NCBI RefSeq assembly: GCF_023516615.1
Contig: NZ_JAMGBF010000083.1
Coordinates: 22,702 to 86,701 of the forward strand
From: Streptomyces panaciradicis
GTDB taxonomy: Bacteria > Actinomycetota > Actinomycetes > Streptomycetales > Streptomycetaceae
Direction: 5' to 3'
DNA length: 64,000 nucleotides
Shown piece by piece: positions 53,058 through 63,586 of the stretch (positions are counted from its first letter, which is position 1; each line of letters starts with the position of its first letter). The notes under the pieces are model-generated. The model searched no databases. It saw nothing but the letters and a program-made list of their open reading frames with translations, and had not been told where the DNA came from. A program made the translations under genes and the position numbers.

Positions 53058-53915
53058 TCAGGGGTGAGGGACGAGCAGCACGGGACTCTCCGCCTGACAG
53101 ACGGCGGCGTGGGCCACCGCGCCGAGCGAGGAGGCGACGCGGTGGCCGAGGACGGTGAGAGCCGCGTGCCGGGTGGCGGCGGTGACGGCGCAGGCGGGGA
53201 CGTCCTCCAGGCAGACCTCCTCCACCCGTACGTCCGGGAATTTCCGTCGCCAGGGCACCAGGGCCTCCGTGAGCAGACGTTCGGCGTGGCGAGTGCGGGC
53301 CGAGGGGCCGTACGGCCAGGGCGTGACCGGATGGGGCCCGACGGGGGAGGGGGGAATCCATACGTACAGAGCCCGCAGCGGTATGTGGCGCAGCGCCGCC
53401 TCCTCGAAGGCGATGGCCGTGCTCAGGTCGTCGTGGCTGTGGCCGGCATCCAGTGCGAGCACGACCGGGGCGCCGCGCACGCGCCGCTCGCCCTGACGGG
53501 AGGGGGACCGTACGAGGGTGACGGGGAAGCCGGCCCGCGCGGCGATGCCGGCGCTGGTGGAACCGAGCGGGGACGAGGAGGTGGTGCCCAGGCCGCGTGA
53601 GCCGAGGACGAGGAGTTCCGCGTCCTCGCCTGCGCCGAGCAGCGCCTGCGTCGGTGGGGCGTTGAGCACGTGCGTACGGACGGTCAGCCAGGGGTGACGG
53701 GTGCGCAGGCGCTCGGCGGCCAGGTCGAGGCAGCGCAGGGCCCAGCGGCGGCGCGCGGCCGACTGCGAGGCGCTGACGCGGCTGCCGTTCGCCGGTGGCC
53801 AGGCGGCGACCAAGTGGAGTTCGGTGCAATGGAGTTCGGCTTCCCAGGCGGCCCAGGAAGCTGCGGCGAGACTGGCGACGCTGCCATCGATTCCGGCGGT
53901 GACGGGGCGGGGCAT
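53058..53915 (-). CDS. Tandem universal stress protein
   Basis: 285 aa from ATG 53915. Two USP domains, about 1-140 and 150-283. The first has the ATP-binding loop GSRGLGTTSSSPLGSTS. The second ends GHRVASSLGAVAHAAV, with a weaker loop. These cytosolic proteins respond to hypoxia or energy stress in actinomycetes, often under DevR/OsdR control. Located 136 bp upstream of the SARP gene on the same strand. Confidence 0.87.
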   Translation of the reverse strand: MPRPVTAGIDGSVASLAAASWAAWEAELHCTELHLVAAWPPANGSRVSASQSAARRRWALRCLDLAAERLRTRHPWLTVRTHVLNAPPTQALLGAGEDAELLVLGSRGLGTTSSSPLGSTSAGIAARAGFPVTLVRSPSRQGERRVRGAPVVLALDAGHSHDDLSTAIAFEEAALRHIPLRALYVWIPPSPVGPHPVTPWPYGPSARTRHAERLLTEALVPWRRKFPDVRVEEVCLEDVPACAVTAATRHAALTVLGHRVASSLGAVAHAAVCQAESPVLLVPHP

Positions 53916-54087
53916 GATCACGCACCTCTTGTCGTGGGAGCGGTCCGGGTCCCGGGCAGGGCCCGGAACTCCAGCTTGTCTTCCGGTCCGGACGGCACAC
54001 GAGGACTCTTGGGACCTGTTCTGAGGCCGTATGGCCCTGGATGAGGGGCGCGAAGGCAGGGCGGCGAATGACAACTCCCCCCAGGAG

Positions 54088-55119
54088 TCAGGGGTGAAGG
54101 ACGACCTTTCCCGCGACGGTCCCGGACTCGGCCAGTCGCATCGCCTCGGCGACCTGGCTGAGGGGCAGTTCGGCGGCGATTCGTGCGGTGATCTCGCCGC
54201 GCTGCAGGGCGTTGAACACCTCGGTGAGGTCGGCGCGCAGGCGGGCGCGGAAGCGGCCGGTGCTGAGGGCGCGGCCGGCCCAGACGTTGAAGAAGTAGGC
54301 GTGGCGGCGGTTGGGCAGGGCGTTCCACAGCCATACGCGGCCGAGCAGCTTGAGGACGGGCCACTGCTTGGAGCCTTCGTCGTCCCGGGTGGAGGCGCTG
54401 CCGTAGGCGACGAGCGTTCCGCCGGGCGCGAGCAGGCGCCAGGAGTCGACGATGCCGCGGCCGCCGACGTGGTCGAAGACGGCGTCGACACCGGCCGGAG
54501 CGATTCGGCGGACGCTGTCGGGGATGTTCTCGGTGCGGTAGTCGATCGGTGTCACCCCTTGTTCCCGCAGGGCGGTGTGATGGCGTGCGGAGGCGGTGCC
54601 GATCACCTTCGCTCCGGCGGCGTGGGCGAGTTGGACGAGGACGGAACCGACGCCGCCGTTGGCGCCGTGCACCAGGACGGTCTGCCCGGCGCGGACGCGG
54701 GCCTTGCGGTGCAGCATCTGCCAGGCGGTGATGCCGTTGATCACCACGGTCTCGGCCTCCGCCGCGCTGATGCCGTCCGGCACCGGCACCACGTCCGCGG
54801 CGTCGACGGCGACGTGGCTGGCCCAGCCGCCGACCTTCAGCAGCGCGGCCACCCGGGTGCCGGCCAACCCGGAGGGGACGCCCTCCCCGGTCTGCGCGAC
54901 GGTGCCGACCACGTCGTAGCCGGGGACGAAGGGGAAGGGCGGCTGGTCGTAGTAGCGGCCCCGGCGCATCTGCTGCTCGGCGAAGGAGACGCCGGTCGCC
55001 TCCATCCGGATGACGACCTGGCCCGGTCCGGCGACCGGGACGACGCCCCGGTGGACCTGGAGCCCCTCCGGTTCCACCTTGCCCGGCAGTACGACCTCGA
55101 CCCGTGTGCCCGCGTTCAT
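54088..55119 (-). CDS. Zinc-independent quinone oxidoreductase-like MDR protein
   Basis: 343 aa. Medium-chain reductase: VVIRMEATGVSFAEQQMRRG, VPGYDVVGTV and NADPH-binding VLVHGANGGVGSVLVQLAHA, with no structural zinc cysteines. Catalyses NADPH-dependent reduction of quinones or enones. Divergent from a TetR regulator that probably controls it. The gap contains GTTAGAAGTTATAAC (55162-55176), an imperfect dyad. Confidence 0.88.
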   Translation of the reverse strand: MNAGTRVEVVLPGKVEPEGLQVHRGVVPVAGPGQVVIRMEATGVSFAEQQMRRGRYYDQPPFPFVPGYDVVGTVAQTGEGVPSGLAGTRVAALLKVGGWASHVAVDAADVVPVPDGISAAEAETVVINGITAWQMLHRKARVRAGQTVLVHGANGGVGSVLVQLAHAAGAKVIGTASARHHTALREQGVTPIDYRTENIPDSVRRIAPAGVDAVFDHVGGRGIVDSWRLLAPGGTLVAYGSASTRDDEGSKQWPVLKLLGRVWLWNALPNRRHAYFFNVWAGRALSTGRFRARLRADLTEVFNALQRGEITARIAAELPLSQVAEAMRLAESGTVAGKVVLHP

Positions 55120-55294
55120 GACGACCTCCGTCGACTCGGCGCCGGTTAGTGGCTGGCGCGTTCGTTAGAAGTTATAACCAGTCGTTCGCGTGACAGTCAA
55201 GAGCGTTCGTAATAGGGTCTAACTCGGAGGGTGCGGTGAAGGCCCTCGTACTGCTCTCCGAGGCCGGAGGCCGGACGACAGAAGGGACGCGCAC

Positions 55295-55948
55295 GTGACC
55301 GTCGCGGGCAAGGAGACACCACGCGAGCGCTACCGGGCCCAGCTGCGGGCCGAGGTGAAGGAACGCGCCTGGGAGCAGATCGCCGCGGCCGGGGCTCCGG
55401 GACTGTCCCTCAACGCCATCGCCAAGCAGATGGGGATGAGCGGCCCCGCGCTCTACCGGTACTTCGCCGGCCGGGACGAACTGATCACCGAACTGATCCG
55501 CGACGCCTACCGCAGTCTCGCCGACACCGTCCGCGCCGCGGCCGTACCGGGCGCGGATCTCGCCCGACTCGGCCGCGCACTGCGGACCTGGGCCCTGGAG
55601 GACCCCCAGCGGTACTTCCTCCTCTACGGCACCCCGGTGCCCGGCTATCACGCTCCCGAGGACATCACCGAGATCGCCTCCGAGATCATGGAATGCCTCC
55701 TGGACGCCGCCCAGGCGGACGGCGCCGCGGCGGACACCCCGACCGACGCCCCGCTCGAAGCCCACCTCGCCGAACACCGGCGGTGGGCGGCCGGCCATCC
55801 CGCACCCCCACCCGCCCTGCGCCGCGCCCTGCTCTTCTGGACCCGCCTGCAGGGCGTCCTCTCGCTGGAGCTGGCGGGCCACTTCACCGGCATGGGGTTC
55901 GACCCGGAGGAGCTGTACGAGAGTGAGCTGCGGCATCTGACCCGGTGA
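55295..55948 (+). CDS. TetR-family regulator
   Basis: 217 aa. HTH about 20-65 (GLSLNAIAKQMGMSGPALYR, YFAGRDELITELI) and a C-terminal WHG-like ligand domain (RYFLLYGTPVPGYHAPEDIT). Divergent from the quinone oxidoreductase gene (175 bp), its likely target. Followed by a strong hairpin. Confidence 0.9.
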   Translation: MTVAGKETPRERYRAQLRAEVKERAWEQIAAAGAPGLSLNAIAKQMGMSGPALYRYFAGRDELITELIRDAYRSLADTVRAAAVPGADLARLGRALRTWALEDPQRYFLLYGTPVPGYHAPEDITEIASEIMECLLDAAQADGAAADTPTDAPLEAHLAEHRRWAAGHPAPPPALRRALLFWTRLQGVLSLELAGHFTGMGFDPEELYESELRHLTR

Positions 55949-55990
55949 CCGCCTCCGACCCCGACGCGTGCGGTCACTCGCGGTGCGAGT

Positions 55991-56029
55991 CGGACCCCGC
56001 GCGGCCATGGACGGCGTGCGCGGGGTCCG
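55991..56029. terminator. Bidirectional hairpin terminator
   Basis: CGGACCCCGCGC at 55991-56002 pairs perfectly with GCGCGGGGTCCG at 56018-56029, between the convergent TetR gene and the tannase remnant. Confidence 0.75.
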
Positions 56030-56050
56030 GTCTGTCAGACGACGGTCAGG

Positions 56051-56626
56051 TCATGCCTTGCCCGGGGTGACGACCCATCTGCCGTGGACCCAGTGGCCGG
56101 CCTTCTCGTAGCCGGAGCGGAAGGAGCCGAGCCAGTTCAGCGTCAGGCCGGCCTCGGCCGTGGACCTGACCGGGGTGTAGCGGGAGGGGCTGTCGGCCGA
56201 ACCGCCGGTGGTGTTCTCGGCGACGTAGGGGAAGGGGTAGACCGGGCGGGAGGACACGGTCGTGCCGTTGCTGTCGACCGCCTTGGTCAGCAGGCTGTCC
56301 GGTGCCCGGTCCTCGGTGACCCAGTCGACGATCGCGGTCAGCGCGTCCAGCTTGTCCGGACCCTGGCCGCCGCCGCAGTGGGCGACGCCAGGGAGGAGGA
56401 AGAGCCGGGCGAAGGTGCTGGTGGCCGCCGCTCCGCCCATCGTCTTCTGGACGGCCTTGTAGTACGCCATGGTGCCCACGGCCGGGATGTGCTGGTCGCC
56501 CAGACCGTGCCACAGGATCAGCTTGCCGCCCGCCTTCTCGAAGGCGCTCAGGTCGGGGTCGGTGGCGTCGTACAGGCCCTCGTTGGGGCGCATGATCTTC
56601 TTGAAGTAGGCCGACTTGAACTTCAC
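56051..56626 (-). pseudogene. Tannase/feruloyl esterase, 5'-truncated
   Basis: Only the C-terminal 190 residues remain: WHGLGDQHIPAVGTMAYYK with the acid Asp and FLLPGVAHCGGGQGPD with the catalytic His. Full enzymes have over 500 residues and begin with a signal peptide, the nucleophile serine and the disulfide-linked catalytic core. These are absent, and a TGA directly precedes the first GTG (56626). The fragment cannot be an active esterase. The deletion endpoint lies at about 56630. Confidence 0.8.
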
Positions 56627-56765
56627 TCAGCTGGGCGTGCGGGCCTCCTGCTCCCTGCGCGGGGGCTGGGGATCGCTGGTTCGAAGGAGTGAAGAAGCCT
56701 GCTCGACGTGACCGGCTTCCGGCTCTCGGATGCCGACGGACGTCAGATGTTGAAAGAATGCACGG

Positions 56766-57161
56766 GTGCAGCCGCTGCCCGTTCCCTGCCCCGCTCCCCT
56801 CATCCCGGACGCCACGGGTGCCGAGGCTTTCCGGGACGCCTATCGCGAGGCGATGGCGCACGGCGCTGTATTCGTGGCCATCGAATCCGAGTCGCCCCGG
56901 CAGTGGACCGTGAAGGCGGACACGCTCACCGCCGGCTCGGACCTTGCGGTGGCCGACGCCGTGAACGAGGCCATTCGAGCCGCGATCCTCCGCCTGGTCG
57001 GCAATCGCGAGGCCGATTTCGGCGCCTACACCGGGCCGGTCTACTTCATGATGCACGGGGTGCACAACGAAGGACGGGCCCGGGAACTCGCCGCCGCACT
57101 CCACGCGGCCCTGTACGGCGACCTGGAGCCGCTGGCCCGCGCCGTCCCGTCGGGAGCCTGA
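56766..57161 (+). CDS. Hypothetical protein
   Basis: 131 aa, GTG start. Compact acidic/alpha-helical composition: AEAFRDAYREAMAHGAVFVA, TVKADTLTAGSDLAVADAVN, FGAYTGPVYFMMHGVHNEGR. No signal peptide, membrane segment or recognised domain. Codon usage and frame bias match neighbouring genes, so it is probably real. It fills the space between the tannase remnant and GlgX. Confidence 0.6.
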   Translation: MQPLPVPCPAPLIPDATGAEAFRDAYREAMAHGAVFVAIESESPRQWTVKADTLTAGSDLAVADAVNEAIRAAILRLVGNREADFGAYTGPVYFMMHGVHNEGRARELAAALHAALYGDLEPLARAVPSGA

Positions 57162-57368
57162 CGTACCCGCTCCGTGGCGACTTCGCACCACTCTTGAAGC
57201 AGTCGCCTGAATCTGGGGTGCGGGGGCCGCCGTCGGCCGCGCGATCGGGTATGCCGACGGCGGACCGCGCGAACCTTTGCTGACCTGCGCCGCATGCCCG
57301 GTGAAGGGAGGGGCACAAGGGAACGGACGAGCGCGGCTGCCCCCCGGCCGCGCGGGGGAGGGTGAGGC

Positions 57369-59510
<2,142 letters not shown>

Positions 59511-59521
59511 ACCGTCCGGCC

Positions 59522-59884
59522 TCAGGTCGAGAGGGCCTGGCGCAGGGTCGGGCAGCAGTCGATGACGGTGTCGATGCCGACGATCTGCAGCACGCGCAGC
59601 ACGGAGGCGGTGGGTGCGGCCAGTCGCAGCCAACCGCCGTTCTGGGCGAAGGTGTTGTGCGTGGAGATGAAGAGGTTGATGCCGGTGGAGTCCAGGAACG
59701 AGACCTGTCCGAGGTCGACCACCACCCGCAGGAGCGTGGCGTCGGGTCGGGGCAGGGCGTCGCGCAGCACCTCGGCGGAGTCGCGGTCGATCTCCCCGGC
59801 GAGGCTGATCACGTGGATGCCGTCGACGACGGTGGAGGTGGCCGACAGCCGGCCGGGGCGCCCAGTGGGGTCGACGTCGGTCAT
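59522..59884 (-). CDS. STAS-domain anti-sigma factor antagonist
   Basis: 120 aa from ATG 59884, chosen for GAGGGAG directly upstream. STAS fold with the phospho-acceptor serine in FLDSTGINLF. SpoIIAA/RsbV-like proteins release a sigma factor by binding its anti-sigma kinase when dephosphorylated. Divergent from a HATPase gene that could be its partner. No sigma-B-type gene is next to the pair. Confidence 0.88.
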   Translation of the reverse strand: MTDVDPTGRPGRLSATSTVVDGIHVISLAGEIDRDSAEVLRDALPRPDATLLRVVVDLGQVSFLDSTGINLFISTHNTFAQNGGWLRLAAPTASVLRVLQIVGIDTVIDCCPTLRQALST

Positions 59885-60042
59885 TTCTCCCTCGAACAAG
59901 ACGTTGGAAATGGCACACTGAAGCGTTGGACCGAGCTGCTGCGTGAAGGATACGTGTGCTTCGTGTGTGTGGCGCAGCCATCGGCAGCAGAGCGGCTACT
60001 CGCGATCGTGCGCGGGATCGACGGGGGTCGAAGGCAGCGGTC

Positions 60043-60519
60043 ATGGACCTCTCGCCCGTGAGGAAGGGGGAGACCACGGCGTCGGAGCAGGGGCTGGAGA
60101 CCAGCATCGCGCTGGACGGTGACGGAACGTGCATCGCCCAGGCCCGGCACCTGGCCGCGGACTTTCTCACCCGCCGGGCCGGGCACGTCGCGGCGGTCTC
60201 CGCGCGCGTGGGCGAGGTGGTTCAGCTCGTGGTGAGCGAGCTGGTCACCAACGCCTACAAGTACGCACCCGGCCCGGTGATGATGGTGCTGAGGATCACC
60301 GGCGAGGCAGTGGAGGTCGAGGTGTGGGACTCCGACCGCGGGCTTCCGGAATCCCGGCCCGCTGATCCCGACCGGGTGGGCCAGCACGGCCTGGAGATCG
60401 TGAAAGCCCTCGCGACGGGCTTCGAGGTGCGGCAGGTGGCGGCCGGCAAGTGCATCGCCGTCCGGATCGCTCTGACGGACGATCCCGAGACGGCCGGACC
60501 TCCACGCCCCGGCCGATGA
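60043..60519 (+). CDS. RsbW-like HATPase (anti-sigma kinase family)
   Basis: 158 aa from ATG 60043. GHKL ATPase N-box VVSELVTNAYKYAPG and G1-type box VEVWDSDRGLP, then GQHGLEIVKAL. Single-domain relatives phosphorylate STAS antagonists or bind sigma factors. Divergent from the STAS gene, 158 bp away. Single-domain HATPase proteins of this type are numerous in Streptomyces, so pairing is plausible but not proven. Confidence 0.87.
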   Translation: MDLSPVRKGETTASEQGLETSIALDGDGTCIAQARHLAADFLTRRAGHVAAVSARVGEVVQLVVSELVTNAYKYAPGPVMMVLRITGEAVEVEVWDSDRGLPESRPADPDRVGQHGLEIVKALATGFEVRQVAAGKCIAVRIALTDDPETAGPPRPGR

Positions 60520-60633
60520 CGACACCGCGGCCCACCGGACGTGTTCATGGCTCCAAGGCGCCCCGGCGGGGGTGATGTTGCCACTTGGGGGCATCCGGGA
60601 GAAGACACGTCAGGCAACTTCGGGAGGTACGGA

Positions 60634-60789
60634 ATGCTCGCCATCGGCATCATTCTGCTTGTCATCGGTTTCCTCACCGGCGTCTCGATCCTGTGGACCC
60701 TCGGTCTCATCCTGACCGTGATCGGCGCCGTCCTCTGGATCATGGGTTCCACAGGGCACGCGGTCGCCGGCCGACGCCACTATTGGTGA
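60634..60789 (+). CDS. Small hydrophobic membrane protein (DUF6131-like)
   Basis: 51 aa from ATG 60634, which follows GGGAGGTACGGA. Two closely spaced hydrophobic helices (LAIGIILLVIGFLTGVSI and GLILTVIGAVLWIMG) and a basic AGRRHYW tail. The pattern matches a family of tiny actinomycete membrane proteins of unknown role. A 19-bp perfect hairpin terminator follows. Confidence 0.8.
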   Translation: MLAIGIILLVIGFLTGVSILWTLGLILTVIGAVLWIMGSTGHAVAGRRHYW

Positions 60790-60825
60790 CGAGAGCCGAG
60801 AAGTCCGGGCCCACAGCCCGTCGTA

Positions 60826-60871
60826 GCGCGAGAGCCCCGGGAGGGGAAACAACCTCCCGGGGCTCTCGCGC
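60826..60871 (+). terminator. Strong hairpin terminator
   Basis: GCGCGAGAGCCCCGGGAGG (60826-60844) pairs perfectly over 19 bases with 60853-60871, loop GGAAACAA, 37 nt after the small membrane gene. Confidence 0.9.
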
Positions 60872-61076
60872 GTCCGCACGGAACAACTCCCTTGATCGCC
60901 AAGGCGGAGGCGCAGCACGTTCGTCGAGCAGGCCGGCTCGCCGTGCGGGCGGGGTCGGCTGGGTTCCGGCGGGTGCCGGGCGAGAAGACGATCACTCCTC
61001 GGGGAGGACGCGCCCGACTGGCCGACAGGCATGTCCAGACACCGAAGAGCGACGGGCCGACCCCGCCAGACCTCAT

Positions 61077-61115
61077 ATTGCTGCACTCAACTTGCTGTTG
61101 CAAGTTATTAGCAAT
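61077..61115. promoter_or_regulatory. AT-rich nested palindrome with TTGCAA half-sites
   Basis: Inner dyad AACTTGC-tgtt-GCAAGTT (61089-61106) nested within ATTGC/GCAAT (61077-61081 and 61111-61115). The low-GC element resembles LacI-family sugar-repressor operators (CTTGCAA type). It lies downstream of the fucosidase with no gene obviously under its control. Confidence 0.4.
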
Positions 61116-61144
61116 AAGGCCCGAGCGGGACGGAGACGTAACGG

Positions 61145-63493
61145 TCAGGGGCGCCAGGCCACCTTGAACACCCACACGTACCGGCCCGCCCTGCGCGCGG
61201 CTTCGGGTACGTCGATCACCAGCGCGCCCTTGCTCGTGGTCCAGGACAGCGGCCGGTCGTGGCCGAGCAGGGTGATCCTGTCGCCGGCACGGACGGGTAC
61301 CGGCGCCTCGACGCGGAGCTTGGCACCCGGCTCGGTGAGTGAGTGGATGTAGAAGGCCTCGTCCGGGCGGACGGTGAACCGCAGATCGTCGCCGAGCTGG
61401 GCCATGCGGGACCAGTACGTGGTGTCGTAGATCGCTTCGCCGTTGGTGTGCAGCCAGCGGCCCGTCTCCCGCAGCCGGGTCTGCATGATCTCCGGGATGG
61501 TGCCGTCGGCGCGCGGGCCGATGTCGAGCAGGAAGTTGCCGTTCTTGGAGACGATGTCGACGAGACTGCGTACGACGTCCTCGGCCGTCATGTAGGCGTC
61601 GTCCGGGGTCGCCCGGTTGTAGCCGTAGCTGAAGGGATCCAGGCCGCGGCTCGACTCCCACTTGGCGACGACCGTGTTCTCGTACGTCGTGTACTCGGGC
61701 GTGGTGAAGTCGTGGAAGGCGATGCCCGACCGGTCGTCCACCGTGACGTCGATCGGACGGGCCCGGTTCTTGGCGTGGTTGAAGTACTCGGCGAGCACGT
61801 GGAGGCTGTCGTTCGCGCCGCCGATGTCGCACCAGATGAGTTCGGGGTCGTAGCCGTGGATCAGCTCCAGCATCTGCGGCGCCTGGTAGTCCCTCACGAA
61901 GTCCTTGCCGGCGGTGTATCCGGTGTACGGCACCGGCTGCAGGGTGTACGGGTTGCGCGGGGCGTGCCCCATCCAGGGGCTGTCCGGGTTGAACCACTCC
62001 GGCATCGAGAAGTAGAGCCCCCGGTGCAGCTCGGGCGCGTAGCGGCGGGAGGCGTCGAACAACTCCTTGACCAGGTCCCGTCGCGGGCCCAACTTCACCG
62101 CGTTGCGGTCCGAGACCTTGGTGTCCCACAGCGCGAAGCCCTCGTGGTGCTTGGAGGTCAGCACGTGGTACTGCGCCCCGGCGTCGCGGAACAACTCCAC
62201 CCACGCGCGAGGGTCGAACTTCGCCGCGGTGAAGCGCGGGATGAAGTCGTCGTAGGCGAAGTCCTCCCCGTAGGTCTGCCGGTGGTAGGCATGGACCGCG
62301 TTGCCCGGGTCCTGCATGTGGTTCCAGTACCACTCGGCGTACTGCTTGCCCACCGGCGACCAGGCGGGCACCGAGTACACGCCCCAGTGGATGAAGATGC
62401 CGAACTTCGCGTCCTGGAACCAGTACGGCGCCTGGTGGCCGGAGAGGGACGCCTCGGTGGGCAGGTAGTCGGCCACGCCGAGCGACAGCCGGCTCCGCCG
62501 GGAAGCGGCGCGGGCACCGCGGCCGCCGACGGTCACCGACCCGTCCTGGACGGTTCCGGGAGCAACTCCCCGGCGATTGCGGATGCCTACGCGGACCCGG
62601 ACCTGCTCGCCGGGGGACAGGCGCCGGATCCGGGCCGGCTCCACGGTGCGGGCCCCGGGCGCCTCGACGGCCACGGACACCCCGTCCCCGGCCAGGAGGG
62701 GGACGGTGCCCGCGTTCACGACGGTCGCCTCGACGCTCTGCGCACCGGTGGATTCCATCAGCGAGTTCGTGGAGCGGGCGTTGCGCAGCGTCAACGCCCG
62801 TCCCTGAGCGACGGGTTGGAGCGAGAGGGCGAAGACGTGCAGAGACGCCTTGTTCGGCTGCGCGGGGTTGGTGACCGGCAGAGTGAGGGCGATCGCCTCC
62901 CGCTGCGGGTCGATCCATACCTCCGACGTGCCGATGCCGACGCTGTGCGCGTCCTTGGTGCCGTCCGGGGTGTAGCGGTACGGCGCCGACAGTGAACCGC
63001 CCCCCGCGTACCAGTCGGCACCGCCGAGACCGGCCGTCGTGGTCGATCCGTCGGCGTAGTGCACGGTGGCCGTGCCGGAGGCGTTGCCGTAGCTGCCCGC
63101 GGTGAGGAAGTGCGCCGAGAGGTAGCGGCCCCTGGGCAACTCGATCCGCTGGCCGAGGGCGACGACGTTGTTCTTCGCGCCCGCCGCGGAGGAAGGGAAG
63201 CGGAAGGGGATGCCGTCCATCTCGACGGGTCCCGCGCCGAGTTCCTCCCCGGGGAAGGTGTAGCCCGAGCCGTCGAAGTCGCCGCCGCGCGCGGCGGAGG
63301 TGTCGATGCCGTCGTTGTCGTACAAGGCGTCGAGCGGGACGGGCACGGGATCGGGGACGGGAGCCCACGGCTCGGGCTCCCGTTCGGTCGGCTGGGCCGC
63401 GTGCGCGGGGGCGGCGAGGCTGAGGGGGAGGGCCGCGGCGGTGGTGATGCCTGCGGCCGCACCCAGAACCTGACGTCTTGGAGGAGTACTCAT
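61145..63493 (-). CDS. Secreted alpha-L-fucosidase (GH29), Tat signal
   Basis: 782 aa from ATG 63493. N-terminus has a twin-arginine signal (PPRRQVLGAAAGITTAAALP, cleavage after PAHA). A beta-rich accessory region of about 330 residues precedes the GH29 barrel: FGIFIHWGVYSVPAWSPVG, HVLTSKHHEGFALWDTK, and the nucleophile Asp in ELIWCDIGGAND, then a C-terminal beta-sandwich. Removes terminal L-fucose from glycans outside the cell. A palindrome 14 nt upstream of the start suggests sugar-responsive repression. Confidence 0.92.
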   Translation of the reverse strand: MSTPPRRQVLGAAAGITTAAALPLSLAAPAHAAQPTEREPEPWAPVPDPVPVPLDALYDNDGIDTSAARGGDFDGSGYTFPGEELGAGPVEMDGIPFRFPSSAAGAKNNVVALGQRIELPRGRYLSAHFLTAGSYGNASGTATVHYADGSTTTAGLGGADWYAGGGSLSAPYRYTPDGTKDAHSVGIGTSEVWIDPQREAIALTLPVTNPAQPNKASLHVFALSLQPVAQGRALTLRNARSTNSLMESTGAQSVEATVVNAGTVPLLAGDGVSVAVEAPGARTVEPARIRRLSPGEQVRVRVGIRNRRGVAPGTVQDGSVTVGGRGARAASRRSRLSLGVADYLPTEASLSGHQAPYWFQDAKFGIFIHWGVYSVPAWSPVGKQYAEWYWNHMQDPGNAVHAYHRQTYGEDFAYDDFIPRFTAAKFDPRAWVELFRDAGAQYHVLTSKHHEGFALWDTKVSDRNAVKLGPRRDLVKELFDASRRYAPELHRGLYFSMPEWFNPDSPWMGHAPRNPYTLQPVPYTGYTAGKDFVRDYQAPQMLELIHGYDPELIWCDIGGANDSLHVLAEYFNHAKNRARPIDVTVDDRSGIAFHDFTTPEYTTYENTVVAKWESSRGLDPFSYGYNRATPDDAYMTAEDVVRSLVDIVSKNGNFLLDIGPRADGTIPEIMQTRLRETGRWLHTNGEAIYDTTYWSRMAQLGDDLRFTVRPDEAFYIHSLTEPGAKLRVEAPVPVRAGDRITLLGHDRPLSWTTSKGALVIDVPEAARRAGRYVWVFKVAWRP

Positions 63494-63506
63494 GGCGGCT
63501 CCCAAT

Positions 63507-63524
63507 TCATCGGATGTCTGATGA
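63507..63524. promoter_or_regulatory. Operator-like palindrome before fucosidase gene
   Basis: TCATC-ggatgtct-GATGA, extended to ATTCATC/GATGATT with one mismatch, 14 nt upstream of the fucosidase ATG and about 60 nt upstream of the divergent sigma-factor gene. Confidence 0.5.
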
Positions 63525-63586
63525 TTGAGGAGGTGTCGAGACCTGTCAATGGGTCCGGAACGGCGGTCAGTTGAGAAATTGGTCGG

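Noticed and set aside
53916..54087. OsdR/DevR box upstream of the universal stress gene
   Set aside because: GGTCCC- and GGGACC-like words occur but do not form the expected spaced palindrome. In this GC-rich DNA they are not significant by eye.
56680..56700. GGTTCGAA-like sequence resembling a tRNA T-loop
   Set aside because: No acceptor stem, anticodon arm or CCA-adjacent pairing can be built around it.
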